From: JAEUKQ01 sp044227605
GTDB lineage: Bacteria; Pseudomonadota; Alphaproteobacteria; JAEUKQ01
Direction: 5' to 3'
Assembly: GCA_044227605.1 (NCBI GenBank)
Contig: JBGAWJ010000010.1
Coordinates: forward strand, 1-25,749
Length of the DNA stretch: 25,749 nt
Shown: positions 16,130 to 24,110 of the stretch, piece after piece
How the letters are laid out: each line of letters begins with the position of its first letter
Position numbering within the stretch: the stretch's first letter is position 1
Position numbers and translations under genes: made by a program
Notes under the pieces: generated by a model
Database searches by the model: none
Seen by the model: only the letters and a program-made list of their open reading frames with translations
Told to the model about the DNA's origin: nothing

Positions 16130-16927
16130 ATGGTTCGGCGGTTTATCCCTCTATCAGTTTATTTTTTATTTATCTTACTGCCCATCTATTGGATGGTGGT
16201 GATGTCATTTAAAACCAACGAAGAGATCTTAGGGGGCTTTACCCTTTGGCCCGTAAATTTTACCTTGGAAAATTATACCACTATTTTTACCGATCCCTCT
16301 TGGTATAACGGTTATATTAATTCCTTTTCCTACGTGGCCATTAATATGGTTTTATCCATTATGATTGCGTTGCCAGCGGCCTATGCCTTCTCGCGGTACC
16401 GGTTCTTGGGCGATAAACATTTATTCTTTTGGCTGCTGACCAACCGAATGGCACCAGCAGCAGTTTTTGCGTTGCCGTTGCTGAACCTATATTCAAGCGT
16501 CGGTTTATTCGATACAACCTGGGCGGTTGCCTTGGCACATTTATTATTTAACGTGCCTTTAGCCGTGTGGATTTTAGAAGGGTTTATGTCAGGCGTTTCC
16601 CGCGAGATTGATGAAATGGCGTATCTGGATGGCTATAAATTTCCTAAATTTTTTGTAAGAATTTTTATTCCTACCATTCGTTCTGGCATAGGGGTTACCG
16701 CTTTTTTTTGTTTTATGTTTAGTTGGGTTGAATTGCTGATTGCCCGTACCCTAACCACTATTCAAGCGAAGCCAATTGTTGCTATTATGACCCGAACAGT
16801 CAGTGCGGCAGGAATGGATTGGGCGCTCTTGGCCGCCGCTGGCACCTTGACGATTGTCCCGGGGGTTTTGATTATTTGGTTTGTTAGGCATTATATTGCC
16901 AAAGGTTTTGCCTTGGGGAGGGTATAA
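16130..16927 (+). CDS. glpQ: glycerol ABC transporter permease GlpQ
   Basis: A 265-residue MalG-type permease with about six helices, starting FIPLSVYFLFILLPIYWMV and ending AGTLTIVPGVLIIWFVRHY. The coupling loop is IDEMAYLDGYKFPKFF at about 162-177, followed by VRIFIPTIRSG. Other family features are SFKTNEEILGG and the FSRYRF segment before the third helix. The start directly follows the glpP stop. Not to be confused with the periplasmic glycerophosphodiester phosphodiesterase that carries the same symbol in E. coli. Confidence 0.9.
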   Translation: MVRRFIPLSVYFLFILLPIYWMVVMSFKTNEEILGGFTLWPVNFTLENYTTIFTDPSWYNGYINSFSYVAINMVLSIMIALPAAYAFSRYRFLGDKHLFFWLLTNRMAPAAVFALPLLNLYSSVGLFDTTWAVALAHLLFNVPLAVWILEGFMSGVSREIDEMAYLDGYKFPKFFVRIFIPTIRSGIGVTAFFCFMFSWVELLIARTLTTIQAKPIVAIMTRTVSAAGMDWALLAAAGTLTIVPGVLIIWFVRHYIAKGFALGRV

Positions 16928-16929
16928 CC

Positions 16930-17244
16930 ATGTTGGACTGGATGGTTTGGACGGTGCCCACCGCTGTTTTTTTTATGGCCATTGCTGCCCTTTTACTCTT
17001 CATGTTGGTGGCAGAAATCATTCGCCCCACAAGCGCTAGGCGTGGTTTTTTAGGCTTTACCACGACCCGTGGTGAACGCTTATTTATGGGATTATTGGTG
17101 AGTGCTTATCTGCATTTGGTGTGGATAGTTTTTTTCTCAGGGATTGTTACGATTTCTGTATTATCTTGGGTTATAGAAATTCCCCTCTGGTGGTTTACAA
17201 TTTTGTGCGCTATGATCGTTGCTGTTATGCTGCGCTGGGGCTGA
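16930..17244 (+). CDS. glpU: DUF2160-type small membrane protein of the glycerol transporter operon
   Basis: The protein has 104 residues with about three hydrophobic helices (roughly 5-30, 50-75, 80-102). The central SARRGFLGFTTTRGERLFMGLL block is the recognisable part of DUF2160 proteins that sit in alphaproteobacterial glp ABC operons; in rhizobial naming this gene is glpU. Its function is not known; position between permease and binding protein suggests an accessory role in assembly or transport, which is inference. It starts two bases after the glpQ stop. The symbol rests on position and family, not on experiment. Confidence 0.75.
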   Translation: MLDWMVWTVPTAVFFMAIAALLLFMLVAEIIRPTSARRGFLGFTTTRGERLFMGLLVSAYLHLVWIVFFSGIVTISVLSWVIEIPLWWFTILCAMIVAVMLRWG

Positions 17245-17245
17245 A

Positions 17246-17260
17246 TATATCAAAGATATA
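17246..17260. promoter_or_regulatory. inverted repeat upstream of glpV
   Basis: TATATC-AAA-GATATA is a perfect 6-bp inverted repeat beginning just after the glpU stop. A similar and longer repeat precedes padR. It may be an operator or an mRNA structure; AT-rich chance is also possible. Confidence 0.3.
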
Positions 17261-17327
17261 AACAGTTACCAGGCGGTAAAAAGTAAATCAATCCATCATA
17301 AAAATGAAAACAGGGAGATATATATTG

Positions 17328-19091
17328 ATGCCAAATAATCATCTTATATCAACGCAGCTATCCCGGCGCAAGGTGTTATTAGCCACTTCGGGATTAGCAG
17401 CAGTGGGCGCGTTAGGGTTATGGCCGAGAAGCGGGGTTGCTGATGTTAAGGCGGCAGAAAAATGGATTAATGCCGAATTTCAGCCAAGCACCATTACCAA
17501 AGACCAGCAAATGCAAGAAATGAACTTTTTTATTAATGCGGCCAAACAATTTGCGGGGATGGAAATCAATGTGGTTTCCGAAACGATTGACACCCATGTG
17601 TACGAATCCAAAACCTTAGCCAAGGCGTTTACCGAGATTACCGGCCTTAAGGTTAACCATGATTTAATCCAAGAAGGCGATGTGATTGAAAAACTGCAAA
17701 CGCAGATGCAATCAGGCCGCAATGTGTACGATATGTATATTAATGATAGTGATTTGATCGGTACGCATTATCGCTATGGGCAGGCGGTGCCGTTATCGGA
17801 TTTCATTAATGGGGAAGGCAAGGATGTTACCATCCCCACCCTGAATTTGGATGATTTTATAGGGAAAAGCTTTACGACCGCCCCTGACGGTAAATTATAT
17901 CAATTGCCTGACCAACAATTTGCCAATTTGTATTGGTTCCGGCATGATTGGTTCAGCCGTCCCGACCTAAAAGATAAATTTGCGACAAAATACGGTTATG
18001 AATTAGGGGTGCCGCAGAATTGGTCAGCCTATGAGGATATTGCCAATTTCTTTACCAATGATGTGCGGATGATTGATGGGGTAAAAGTTTACGGCCATAT
18101 GGATTACGGTAAAAAAGATCCATCTTTAGGATGGCGTTTTACGGATGCTTGGCTATCCATGGCAGGAGCAGGGGATAAAGGGTTTCCCAATGGCAAACCG
18201 GTTGATGAATGGGGCATCCGGGTTGAGGGATGTAGCCCGGCTGGTTCATCGGTCACCCGGGGCGGTGATGTGAATGGGCCAGCGGCTGTGTACGCGTTAA
18301 CCAAATATATTGATTGGCTGAAAAAATATGCGCCACCGGAAGCGGCTGGGATGACTTTCTCGGAAGCAGGACCAGTACCTGGACAAGGTAATATTGCCCA
18401 GCAGATATTTTGGTATACAGCCTTTACCGCGGCCTTAACCAAACCAGGGTTGCCCGTGGTCAATGCAGACGGCACCCCCAAATGGCGGATGGCACCATCT
18501 CCCCACGGCCCTTACTGGGAAGAGGGGATGAAGCTGGGATATCAGGATTGCGGCTCATGGACCATGTTAAAATCCACCCCTTTGGCACGCCGTCGGGCGG
18601 CTTGGTTATATGCCCAATTCTGCGTTTCCAAAACGGTTTCCTTGAAAAAAACCTTGGTCGGGTTAACCCCCATCCGCGAAAGTGATATCCAAAGCCAAGC
18701 GATGACCGATATGGCCCCTAAATTGGGTGGATTGGTCGAATTTTACCGCAGCCCCGCGCGCGTCGCTTGGACGCCGACGGGTACGAATGTGCCAGATTAC
18801 CCCAAATTGGCCCAATTATGGTGGCCAAATGTGGCGGCGGCGGTCAGTGGTGAAAAAACCCCCCAGCAAGCCATGGATAATTTAGCGCGGGAAATGGATC
18901 AAGTGTTGTCGCGGTTGGAAAGGGCGGGCATGAAAGAATGCGCCCCCAAACTGAACCCGGAACGCGACGCCAAATACTGGTATGACCAACCAGGGGCACC
19001 AAAGCCTAAATTGGCCAATGAGAAGCCAAAAGGTGAAACCGTACAATATGAAAAATTATTGCAAACCTGGAAGCAGGGACGGGCAAGGTAA
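17328..19091 (+). CDS. glpV: glycerol ABC transporter substrate-binding protein GlpV with Tat-like signal
   Basis: About 587 residues, a large periplasmic binding protein as expected for rhizobial GlpV. The N-terminus has a twin-arginine pattern (QLSRRKVLLATSGLAAVGAL), suggesting folded export through Tat, with possible cleavage after GVA. The body has sugar-binding-protein features: a conserved TGLKVNHDLIQEGDVIEKLQ block, NVYDMYINDSDLIG, and aromatic-rich segments such as YWFRHDWFSRPDLKDKF. The ATG at 17328 was chosen because AGGGAG (17312-17317) lies ten bases ahead; an earlier in-frame ATG at 17304 lies upstream of that site. The last gene of the operon, followed by a strong terminator. 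Confidence 0.9.
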   Translation: MPNNHLISTQLSRRKVLLATSGLAAVGALGLWPRSGVADVKAAEKWINAEFQPSTITKDQQMQEMNFFINAAKQFAGMEINVVSETIDTHVYESKTLAKAFTEITGLKVNHDLIQEGDVIEKLQTQMQSGRNVYDMYINDSDLIGTHYRYGQAVPLSDFINGEGKDVTIPTLNLDDFIGKSFTTAPDGKLYQLPDQQFANLYWFRHDWFSRPDLKDKFATKYGYELGVPQNWSAYEDIANFFTNDVRMIDGVKVYGHMDYGKKDPSLGWRFTDAWLSMAGAGDKGFPNGKPVDEWGIRVEGCSPAGSSVTRGGDVNGPAAVYALTKYIDWLKKYAPPEAAGMTFSEAGPVPGQGNIAQQIFWYTAFTAALTKPGLPVVNADGTPKWRMAPSPHGPYWEEGMKLGYQDCGSWTMLKSTPLARRRAAWLYAQFCVSKTVSLKKTLVGLTPIRESDIQSQAMTDMAPKLGGLVEFYRSPARVAWTPTGTNVPDYPKLAQLWWPNVAAAVSGEKTPQQAMDNLAREMDQVLSRLERAGMKECAPKLNPERDAKYWYDQPGAPKPKLANEKPKGETVQYEKLLQTWKQGRAR

Positions 19092-19121
19092 TTATCCTAT
19101 CTCGTCTTAACCGTGATCAGG

Positions 19122-19149
19122 AAGGGTGGCTTTGGCCACCCTTTTTTTT
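19122..19149 (+). terminator. intrinsic terminator of the glycerol operon
   Basis: AAGGGTGGC and GCCACCCTT form a perfect 9-bp stem with a TTTG loop (19122-19143), followed at once by a run of T to 19149. It lies 30 bases after the glpV stop. Confidence 0.93.
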
Positions 19150-19250
19150 CAATCAAAAATCTCTGACAAACGACATGTGGCCAGAAAAATAACATGTGTT
19201 CCTGGGTTGTAATCTGAAAAATTGATTTTTAAATTTTGTATCTTTACAAG

Positions 19251-19269
19251 ATATATCTAAAAGATATAT
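19251..19269. promoter_or_regulatory. candidate PadR operator overlapping the padR start region
   Basis: ATATATCT-AAA-AGATATAT is a perfect 8-bp inverted repeat that ends nine bases before the padR ATG and occupies the place of the missing Shine-Dalgarno. PadR regulators commonly bind AT-rich dyads at their own promoters, so autoregulation is the simplest reading. Confidence 0.5.
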
Positions 19270-19278
19270 ATTCATGAT

Positions 19279-19833
19279 ATGAAAAGAATAAACAAAACGC
19301 GCTATGCCTTGCTGGGTATGCTGAGCCATCAACCGATGTCTGGGTATGATATTAAAAAAGTGCTGTATAGGAGCACGCAGTATTTTTGGCAGGAAAGTGA
19401 CGGGCAGATTTACCCGATCCTTGCCGAATTGTTAAAAGAAAAATGCATTACCAGCCTTGCTATTGAATCTCAAGGCAACAGAACCCGAAAGGTTTATCAG
19501 ATCAGCAGCAAAGGATTGGAAGAACTAAAAGATTGGTTAGTGCAAGAGGTGGTGCCGACTATCCCGCGCAACGAATTGCTATTGAAGTTATTTTTTGGAT
19601 CGATGGTGCCCTTAGAGATAACTCAGAAACATATTTTAGAACACCAACGGCAATTAAACAAACGCTTGGAAACCTACAAAAAGATCACCAAAGGTTTGGC
19701 GGATGAAAAATCACCCTATCAGCTTTATTGGCAAATGACAGTCGAGTTTGGCAAGCAAATTGTCCAAGCGCAATTGAACTGGTGTGAAGACAGTTTACAA
19801 ACTCTTAAAAAACTTGGGCAACCTAAAAATTAA
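19279..19833 (+). CDS. PadR-family transcriptional regulator
   Basis: The protein has 184 residues. The N-terminal PadR winged helix (about 5-85) reads RYALLGMLSHQPMSGYDIKK, with DGQIYPILAELL as the recognition helix and RKVYQISSKGLEELKDWL as the wing and linker. The C-terminal half (about 95-180) is a long helical dimerisation region rich in Q, L and K, as in the PadR subfamily with a Vir_act_alpha_C domain. Family members repress neighbouring genes and are released by small ligands, classically phenolic acids. It heads a three-gene operon with a membrane protein and a carotenoid cleavage oxygenase, which are its likely targets. The ligand cannot be told from sequence. No clear ribosome-binding site is visible. 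Confidence 0.88.
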   Translation: MKRINKTRYALLGMLSHQPMSGYDIKKVLYRSTQYFWQESDGQIYPILAELLKEKCITSLAIESQGNRTRKVYQISSKGLEELKDWLVQEVVPTIPRNELLLKLFFGSMVPLEITQKHILEHQRQLNKRLETYKKITKGLADEKSPYQLYWQMTVEFGKQIVQAQLNWCEDSLQTLKKLGQPKN

Positions 19834-19847
19834 TTGGGGGGCATAAA

Positions 19848-20411
19848 ATGGCATTCCAACTTCTATTTGGTTTTTTACCCTGGATTTTATTAAGCGCCTT
19901 ATTTGGTAAAACCGCGGCGGAAATGCTGATAAGCATTTTAGTGGCCAGTGCCGTGTTTTTGGCCTTGGAATGGAAAAGTTTAAGAAAAGGCTTTATTTTA
20001 AGTTGGGGTACAGCTTTTTTTCTTATTTTCATTTTTATATTTGATGTGATATTGCAAAATAGCTGGGTTATCCATCATACCCCCTTTTTATCTAGCATTA
20101 TTCTAGCAACCATTGCCTGGATTTCTTTGTTGATTGGCAGGCCATTCACCCTGCAATACGCCCGCCAACAAGTGGCCCAGCACTTATGGAATAAGCCGGG
20201 ATTTATGAAAGTAAACCAAATGATTACTGCCATATGGGGCAGCATTTTTCTGGTCTCCGCTGTTTTGCAATTTGTCCCGTTTGGTGATGATCTATCAGGT
20301 AAAATATTACACCAAATCCTTGGCTATGGTACTACTCTGTTAGGTATCTGGATAACCATCAAACTTCCCGATTGGTACAGCAAAAAAACACGGAAGACCC
20401 TAGGAGAATAA
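19848..20411 (+). CDS. unknown membrane protein in the PadR-oxygenase operon
   Basis: The protein has 187 residues and about six hydrophobic segments (roughly 5-20, 25-42, 48-70, 78-98, 122-142, 153-172). A recognisable internal motif is LIGRPFTLQYARQQV, with KVNQMITAIWGSIF after it. I recall this pattern from uncharacterised bacterial integral membrane proteins but cannot attach a function. It starts 14 bases after padR with a strong GGGGGG ribosome site, and its stop overlaps the next gene as TAATG. The coupling to the oxygenase suggests they are made together; a role in substrate handling or membrane location is speculation. Confidence 0.75.
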   Translation: MAFQLLFGFLPWILLSALFGKTAAEMLISILVASAVFLALEWKSLRKGFILSWGTAFFLIFIFIFDVILQNSWVIHHTPFLSSIILATIAWISLLIGRPFTLQYARQQVAQHLWNKPGFMKVNQMITAIWGSIFLVSAVLQFVPFGDDLSGKILHQILGYGTTLLGIWITIKLPDWYSKKTRKTLGE

Positions 20412-20413
20412 TG

Positions 20414-21823
20414 ATGTCCCTATCCCTTATTGAGAAAAAACAACGCCAATCACAGAACAAAAATAATCCCTATCTTCAAGGCAATTATGCACCCATCCGT
20501 GAGGAAAGTGATTTCAAGAATTTAACGATTACCGGAAAAATTCCTGAGGGTCTTCAGGGTGTTTACATGCGAAATGGCCCCAATCCAGCGTTCGAGCCGA
20601 TTTCTTACACCTATCCATTTGATGGCGATGGCATGGTGCATGCCATTTATTTAGAAAACCAACAGGCAAGTTATAGGAACCGGTATGTAAAAACCAAAGG
20701 TTTATTGCTTGAACAACAGCATGGCCAAGCTATCTATGGGGGCCTCGCGCGTATGACCCAACCTGACACCAAATTCATCGGGCCGAACGATAATCCTTTT
20801 AAGAATGGGGCTTTCATCAACATTATGCGTCATGCGGGCCGTTACCTGGCCATGTGGGAAGGGGGTGCAGCCTATGAAATGGCTGAGAATTTGGATACAA
20901 TTGGGGAATGGAAGCCGGATAGCTTTAAACCCTTAGCGGTAGGCCCGCACGGCCGTTTTGCTTCAGATACCGGGGAATTATACCTGATCACCTATAATAT
21001 AACCCAACCTTTTCTTACCTATCATCGGATTGATAAAAAAGGATTGCTTGTGGAAACGAAGGCGGTTGACAAACCCCATAGTACCATGATCCATGATTTT
21101 GCCCTGACTAAAAATCACTTGGTCTTTTTCGATTGCCCAGCGGTTTTAGATTTTCAAGCCGCTGTTAATGGCGGCAATCTGTTAGACTGGCGTGAAGAAT
21201 TAGGAACGCGGATTGGCATTATGGCGCGTGGCGGTTCTAGCCAATCAGCCATCTGGTTGAAGACGCAAGCTTTTTTCGTGTTTCACTTTGTCAATGCTTT
21301 TGAACAAAATAACCTGATTTTTGTGGATTATGTCCGGCATAACCGTTTGGGTTTTGCCATTGCAAGCAATGAACCCAAATTACCCCCCCAATTATACCGG
21401 ATGACCATCGATCTTACGAAAAAAACCATAGAAGAGAGGGTCTTAACGGATTACGAGGTTGAATTCCCAACTTTCAATCATGCGTATGATAGCTGTGATT
21501 ACCGCTTTATTTATGCCCCCACGAGACTAAGGGGTAAGGGGGAATTTAATGCTTTTATCAAATATGACATTAAAAATAATATCACCACCATCCGTGATTT
21601 TGGCGAGGATCATGAAATTGGCGAGGCGAGTTTTGCAGCAAAGCCTAATCCGACTGGGGAAGATGACGGCTATCTCCTGTTGTTTGTCTATAATCAGAAA
21701 AAAGACAACAGTGATTTTATGATTTTAGATGCACAGGATATAACAAAGGAGCCGGTTGCTAGCATTGCCTTGCCCAGGCGTGTGCCGCATGGATTGCATG
21801 GGAATTGGATGTCAAAACAATAA
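20414..21823 (+). CDS. carotenoid cleavage oxygenase family protein
   Basis: A 469-residue non-haem iron(II) dioxygenase of the RPE65/CCO seven-bladed propeller family, which cleaves C=C bonds in carotenoids, apocarotenoids or stilbenes. The four iron-ligand histidines are in place: H179 (VGPHGRF), H227 (MIHDFA), H291 (VFHFVNAFE) and H462 (GLHGNW). Family landmarks GVYMRNGPNPAF and PFDGDGMVHA are near the N-terminus. Two start codons are adjacent (ATGATG); the second is preferred because AGGAG (20402-20406) lies seven bases ahead, while the first overlaps the upstream stop. No carotenoid synthesis gene is in the window, and the PadR context allows an aromatic alkene as substrate. Substrate is therefore open. 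Confidence 0.9.
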   Translation: MSLSLIEKKQRQSQNKNNPYLQGNYAPIREESDFKNLTITGKIPEGLQGVYMRNGPNPAFEPISYTYPFDGDGMVHAIYLENQQASYRNRYVKTKGLLLEQQHGQAIYGGLARMTQPDTKFIGPNDNPFKNGAFINIMRHAGRYLAMWEGGAAYEMAENLDTIGEWKPDSFKPLAVGPHGRFASDTGELYLITYNITQPFLTYHRIDKKGLLVETKAVDKPHSTMIHDFALTKNHLVFFDCPAVLDFQAAVNGGNLLDWREELGTRIGIMARGGSSQSAIWLKTQAFFVFHFVNAFEQNNLIFVDYVRHNRLGFAIASNEPKLPPQLYRMTIDLTKKTIEERVLTDYEVEFPTFNHAYDSCDYRFIYAPTRLRGKGEFNAFIKYDIKNNITTIRDFGEDHEIGEASFAAKPNPTGEDDGYLLLFVYNQKKDNSDFMILDAQDITKEPVASIALPRRVPHGLHGNWMSKQ

Positions 21824-21857
21824 AGAACGAAGGTAGGGCCGTAAAAAAACCTTAGGA

Positions 21858-22673
21858 TCAGAAAGCTGGCTTGGAATTCCAAGCGGGAATTTGCTGATGA
21901 ATTTGGGCAACCTGTTTTAAATCAATATTGGCATAAATAATTTCTGGCTGGTCGCCAGCTTCCGCTAAAATTTTTCCCCAAGGATCGATAATTAAGGAAT
22001 GCCCGTAGGTTTGCCGTCCGCCGGAATGAAACCCGGTTTGGCCGGGCGCTATCATAAAACAGCCGGTTTCAATCGCCCGCGCGCGTAGCAGCACATGCCA
22101 GTGGGCTTCGCCAGTAATCTTAATGAAAGCCGAGGGAACTGCAATAATTTGCGCCCCATGCTGGCTCAAATAACGATATAGATAAGGAAAACGCAGATCA
22201 TAGCAAATACTAAGCCCCAAGCCACCCCAATCGGTCGGGGCAACCACTGGTTGGTTGCCAGCGTGGAACGCCTGCGATTCCCGAAAATTTTTGCCGTCAG
22301 GCAAATTGGCATCGAACAGATGGATTTTATCATATTTTGCCACAATATTCCCTTGGGGGCCAAATAAATAACTGCGGTTATAGCATAAATTATCGGGGCC
22401 TTTAATAGTGAGGGAGCCGATTAGCAGCCAACAATGAAACTCTTGACTTAATTGCTGGAAAACCGGGATGCCGGGATGCGCGTCTTCGGCAAATGCTTTT
22501 TTCAACCGCTCTTGCGGGCGATGTTCCATTAAACAGGTGTTTTCAGGGGTTGCGATCAGTTGTGCCCCTTGTTCGGCCGCTTTTCTAATCAAGCCGGCTG
22601 CACCCTCAATATTCTTTTGAACATCATCCCCGCTGGTTAGCTGAATGCAAGCGACCTTTAATAGTTCGGCCAT
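21858..22673 (-). CDS. carbon-nitrogen hydrolase, Nit1/deaminated-glutathione-amidase type
   Basis: The protein has 271 residues with the nitrilase-superfamily Glu-Lys-Cys triad: E44 (ATPENTCLM), K116 (YDKIHLFD) and C157 (LSICYDLRFP). The motifs HWHVLLRARAIET and GHSLIIDPWG complete the fold. Length and the KIHLFD/CYDLRFP pairing match the Nit branch whose members hydrolyse deaminated glutathione or omega-amidates, a metabolite-repair role in the cytosol. The start ATG lies five bases after the grxC stop, so both are probably one transcript; the link with glutaredoxin supports a glutathione-related substrate. Exact substrate is inference. Confidence 0.88.
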   Translation of the reverse strand: MAELLKVACIQLTSGDDVQKNIEGAAGLIRKAAEQGAQLIATPENTCLMEHRPQERLKKAFAEDAHPGIPVFQQLSQEFHCWLLIGSLTIKGPDNLCYNRSYLFGPQGNIVAKYDKIHLFDANLPDGKNFRESQAFHAGNQPVVAPTDWGGLGLSICYDLRFPYLYRYLSQHGAQIIAVPSAFIKITGEAHWHVLLRARAIETGCFMIAPGQTGFHSGGRQTYGHSLIIDPWGKILAEAGDQPEIIYANIDLKQVAQIHQQIPAWNSKPAF

Positions 22674-22678
22674 TTACT

Positions 22679-22936
22679 TTACCCTTGAACCATTGGCAGC
22701 AATTTACCGGCGCGGTCAAGGGCATATAAATCATCGCAACCCCCAACATGGTTGCCATTAATAAAAATCTGGGGAACGGTTTGCCGACCGTTGCTGCGTT
22801 TCAGCATTTCTTCGCGTTTTAAGATATTGCTTGAGACATTGATCTCTTCAAAGCTTAAATTGTGCTTGCGCAACAGCTGTTTGGCGCGGTCACAATAAGG
22901 ACAGATATTGGTTGTGTACACTTCAATTTTTGCCAT
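22679..22936 (-). CDS. grxC: glutaredoxin 3 (GrxC)
   Basis: An 85-residue dithiol glutaredoxin with the active site C12-P-Y-C15 in TNICPYCDRAK. The glutathione-binding blocks RQTVPQIFINGNHVGG and CDDLYALDRAGKL are also typical. It reduces protein and glutathione mixed disulfides in the cytosol. ATG at 22934-22936 is preceded by GGAGAAAAA on the minus strand. Followed closely by the nitrilase gene. Confidence 0.95.
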   Translation of the reverse strand: MAKIEVYTTNICPYCDRAKQLLRKHNLSFEEINVSSNILKREEMLKRSNGRQTVPQIFINGNHVGGCDDLYALDRAGKLLPMVQG

Positions 22937-23024
22937 GCTTTTTCTCCAGATGCGTTATTTAAGATAGGTAGGTTGTTTCGGCTTATTTTACAAGAAAGGC
23001 CGTTGCTTATCCCCCATTTAAAGC

Positions 23025-23888
23025 CTACAGGCGGGTGATGATACAACCACTGACGACCAGGATCGAGGCTAGTATCCGGGGAATTGTACAGCGTTCCTTT
23101 AATACAAAAATCCCTAAGAATGTGCCAAAAATAATGCTGGTTTCCCGCAGGGCAGTAACTTGGGAAGCATACCCAAAACGGAAAGCCAGCATGGCCAATC
23201 CGTAACTACCCAAAGATAAAATCGCAGCCACCGCACCGATTTTCTTATGAGGCCATAGTTTTGAAAACAAATTCTTTGGGTAACGATAGAATAAATATGC
23301 AAGCATTAAGGTATTTTCACTGACCAGGAAATACCATAACACATAGCTCCATAAATTATCGCTCAGGCGGATGCCGTGGGCATCAACCAAGGTATAGGAA
23401 GTGATCGCAATCCCCGTTAAGAAAGCTAAAAATACCCCCATCCGCAAGGAAGTGCTGTTGACGGTAGTTTTTAAAGTGCTTTCAACCGCCAGCAGCAGGA
23501 TGCCGCCGGTAATGAAGCTAATCCCACCGCCTGTCTGCCAAGTAATTTCTTCTTGTAAAAAGAAAAAAGCCCCAATGGTAATCAACACCGGCGAAATACC
23601 CCGGGCCACCGGGTATACCACGCTTAAATCGGCTAACCTATAGGAATTGATTAAAAGCATTTGATAAACAAAATGGATGGTGCCCGATAATCCCAGCCAA
23701 ATCCAGATGTGACCAGGGGGGAAGGGAACAAAAAAAATAAAAGGCACGACCATACAAGCTGATCCCAACCCGATCCAAGCCCGCAGCAACAAACGCTCCG
23801 CACTTTTTTTCAGCAAGGCATTATTAGCTGCATGTAGCACGGCGGAAACCAGGGCTAATATCAGGGCAAGTTGCGAAAGATGGATCAT
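23025..23888 (-). CDS. EamA/DMT-superfamily transporter
   Basis: The protein has 287 residues and about ten hydrophobic segments in two similar halves of five, the usual EamA architecture. Recognisable patterns are the early HAANNALLKK, SYRLADLSVVYPVARGISPVLI in the first half and QVTALRETSIIFGTFLGIFVLKE in the second, equivalent positions of the two repeats. The superfamily exports or takes up small metabolites such as amino acids and nucleotide-sugar precursors; the substrate cannot be predicted. It is 88 bases upstream of grxC on the same strand, and no strong ribosome-binding site precedes its ATG. Confidence 0.85.
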   Translation of the reverse strand: MIHLSQLALILALVSAVLHAANNALLKKSAERLLLRAWIGLGSACMVVPFIFFVPFPPGHIWIWLGLSGTIHFVYQMLLINSYRLADLSVVYPVARGISPVLITIGAFFFLQEEITWQTGGGISFITGGILLLAVESTLKTTVNSTSLRMGVFLAFLTGIAITSYTLVDAHGIRLSDNLWSYVLWYFLVSENTLMLAYLFYRYPKNLFSKLWPHKKIGAVAAILSLGSYGLAMLAFRFGYASQVTALRETSIIFGTFLGIFVLKERCTIPRILASILVVSGCIITRL

Positions 23889-24110
23889 AAGATGTATAAT
23901 AAAATGAGAAAAATTAACCCATCATTGCCAATGACAGATCCGGACACATATTTTTTATAAAGGCAAATCGTCCTCCTGGCAACCTTGATGATCCGTTGCG
24001 ATCCATTTGCCTATTTTCCACCCTTGTTTGACCAGGGGATTATGGTGTAGAGTGCAAAAAATAGAGCGAGTGACCGGACAATATTTTCATGATAGGGAGA
24101 TAAGAAAAAA

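Noticed and set aside
24000..24060. promoter for the YejA-like gene (TTGTTT...TAGAGT)
   Set aside because: Both boxes are poor and spacing is ambiguous, so it is not listed as a feature.
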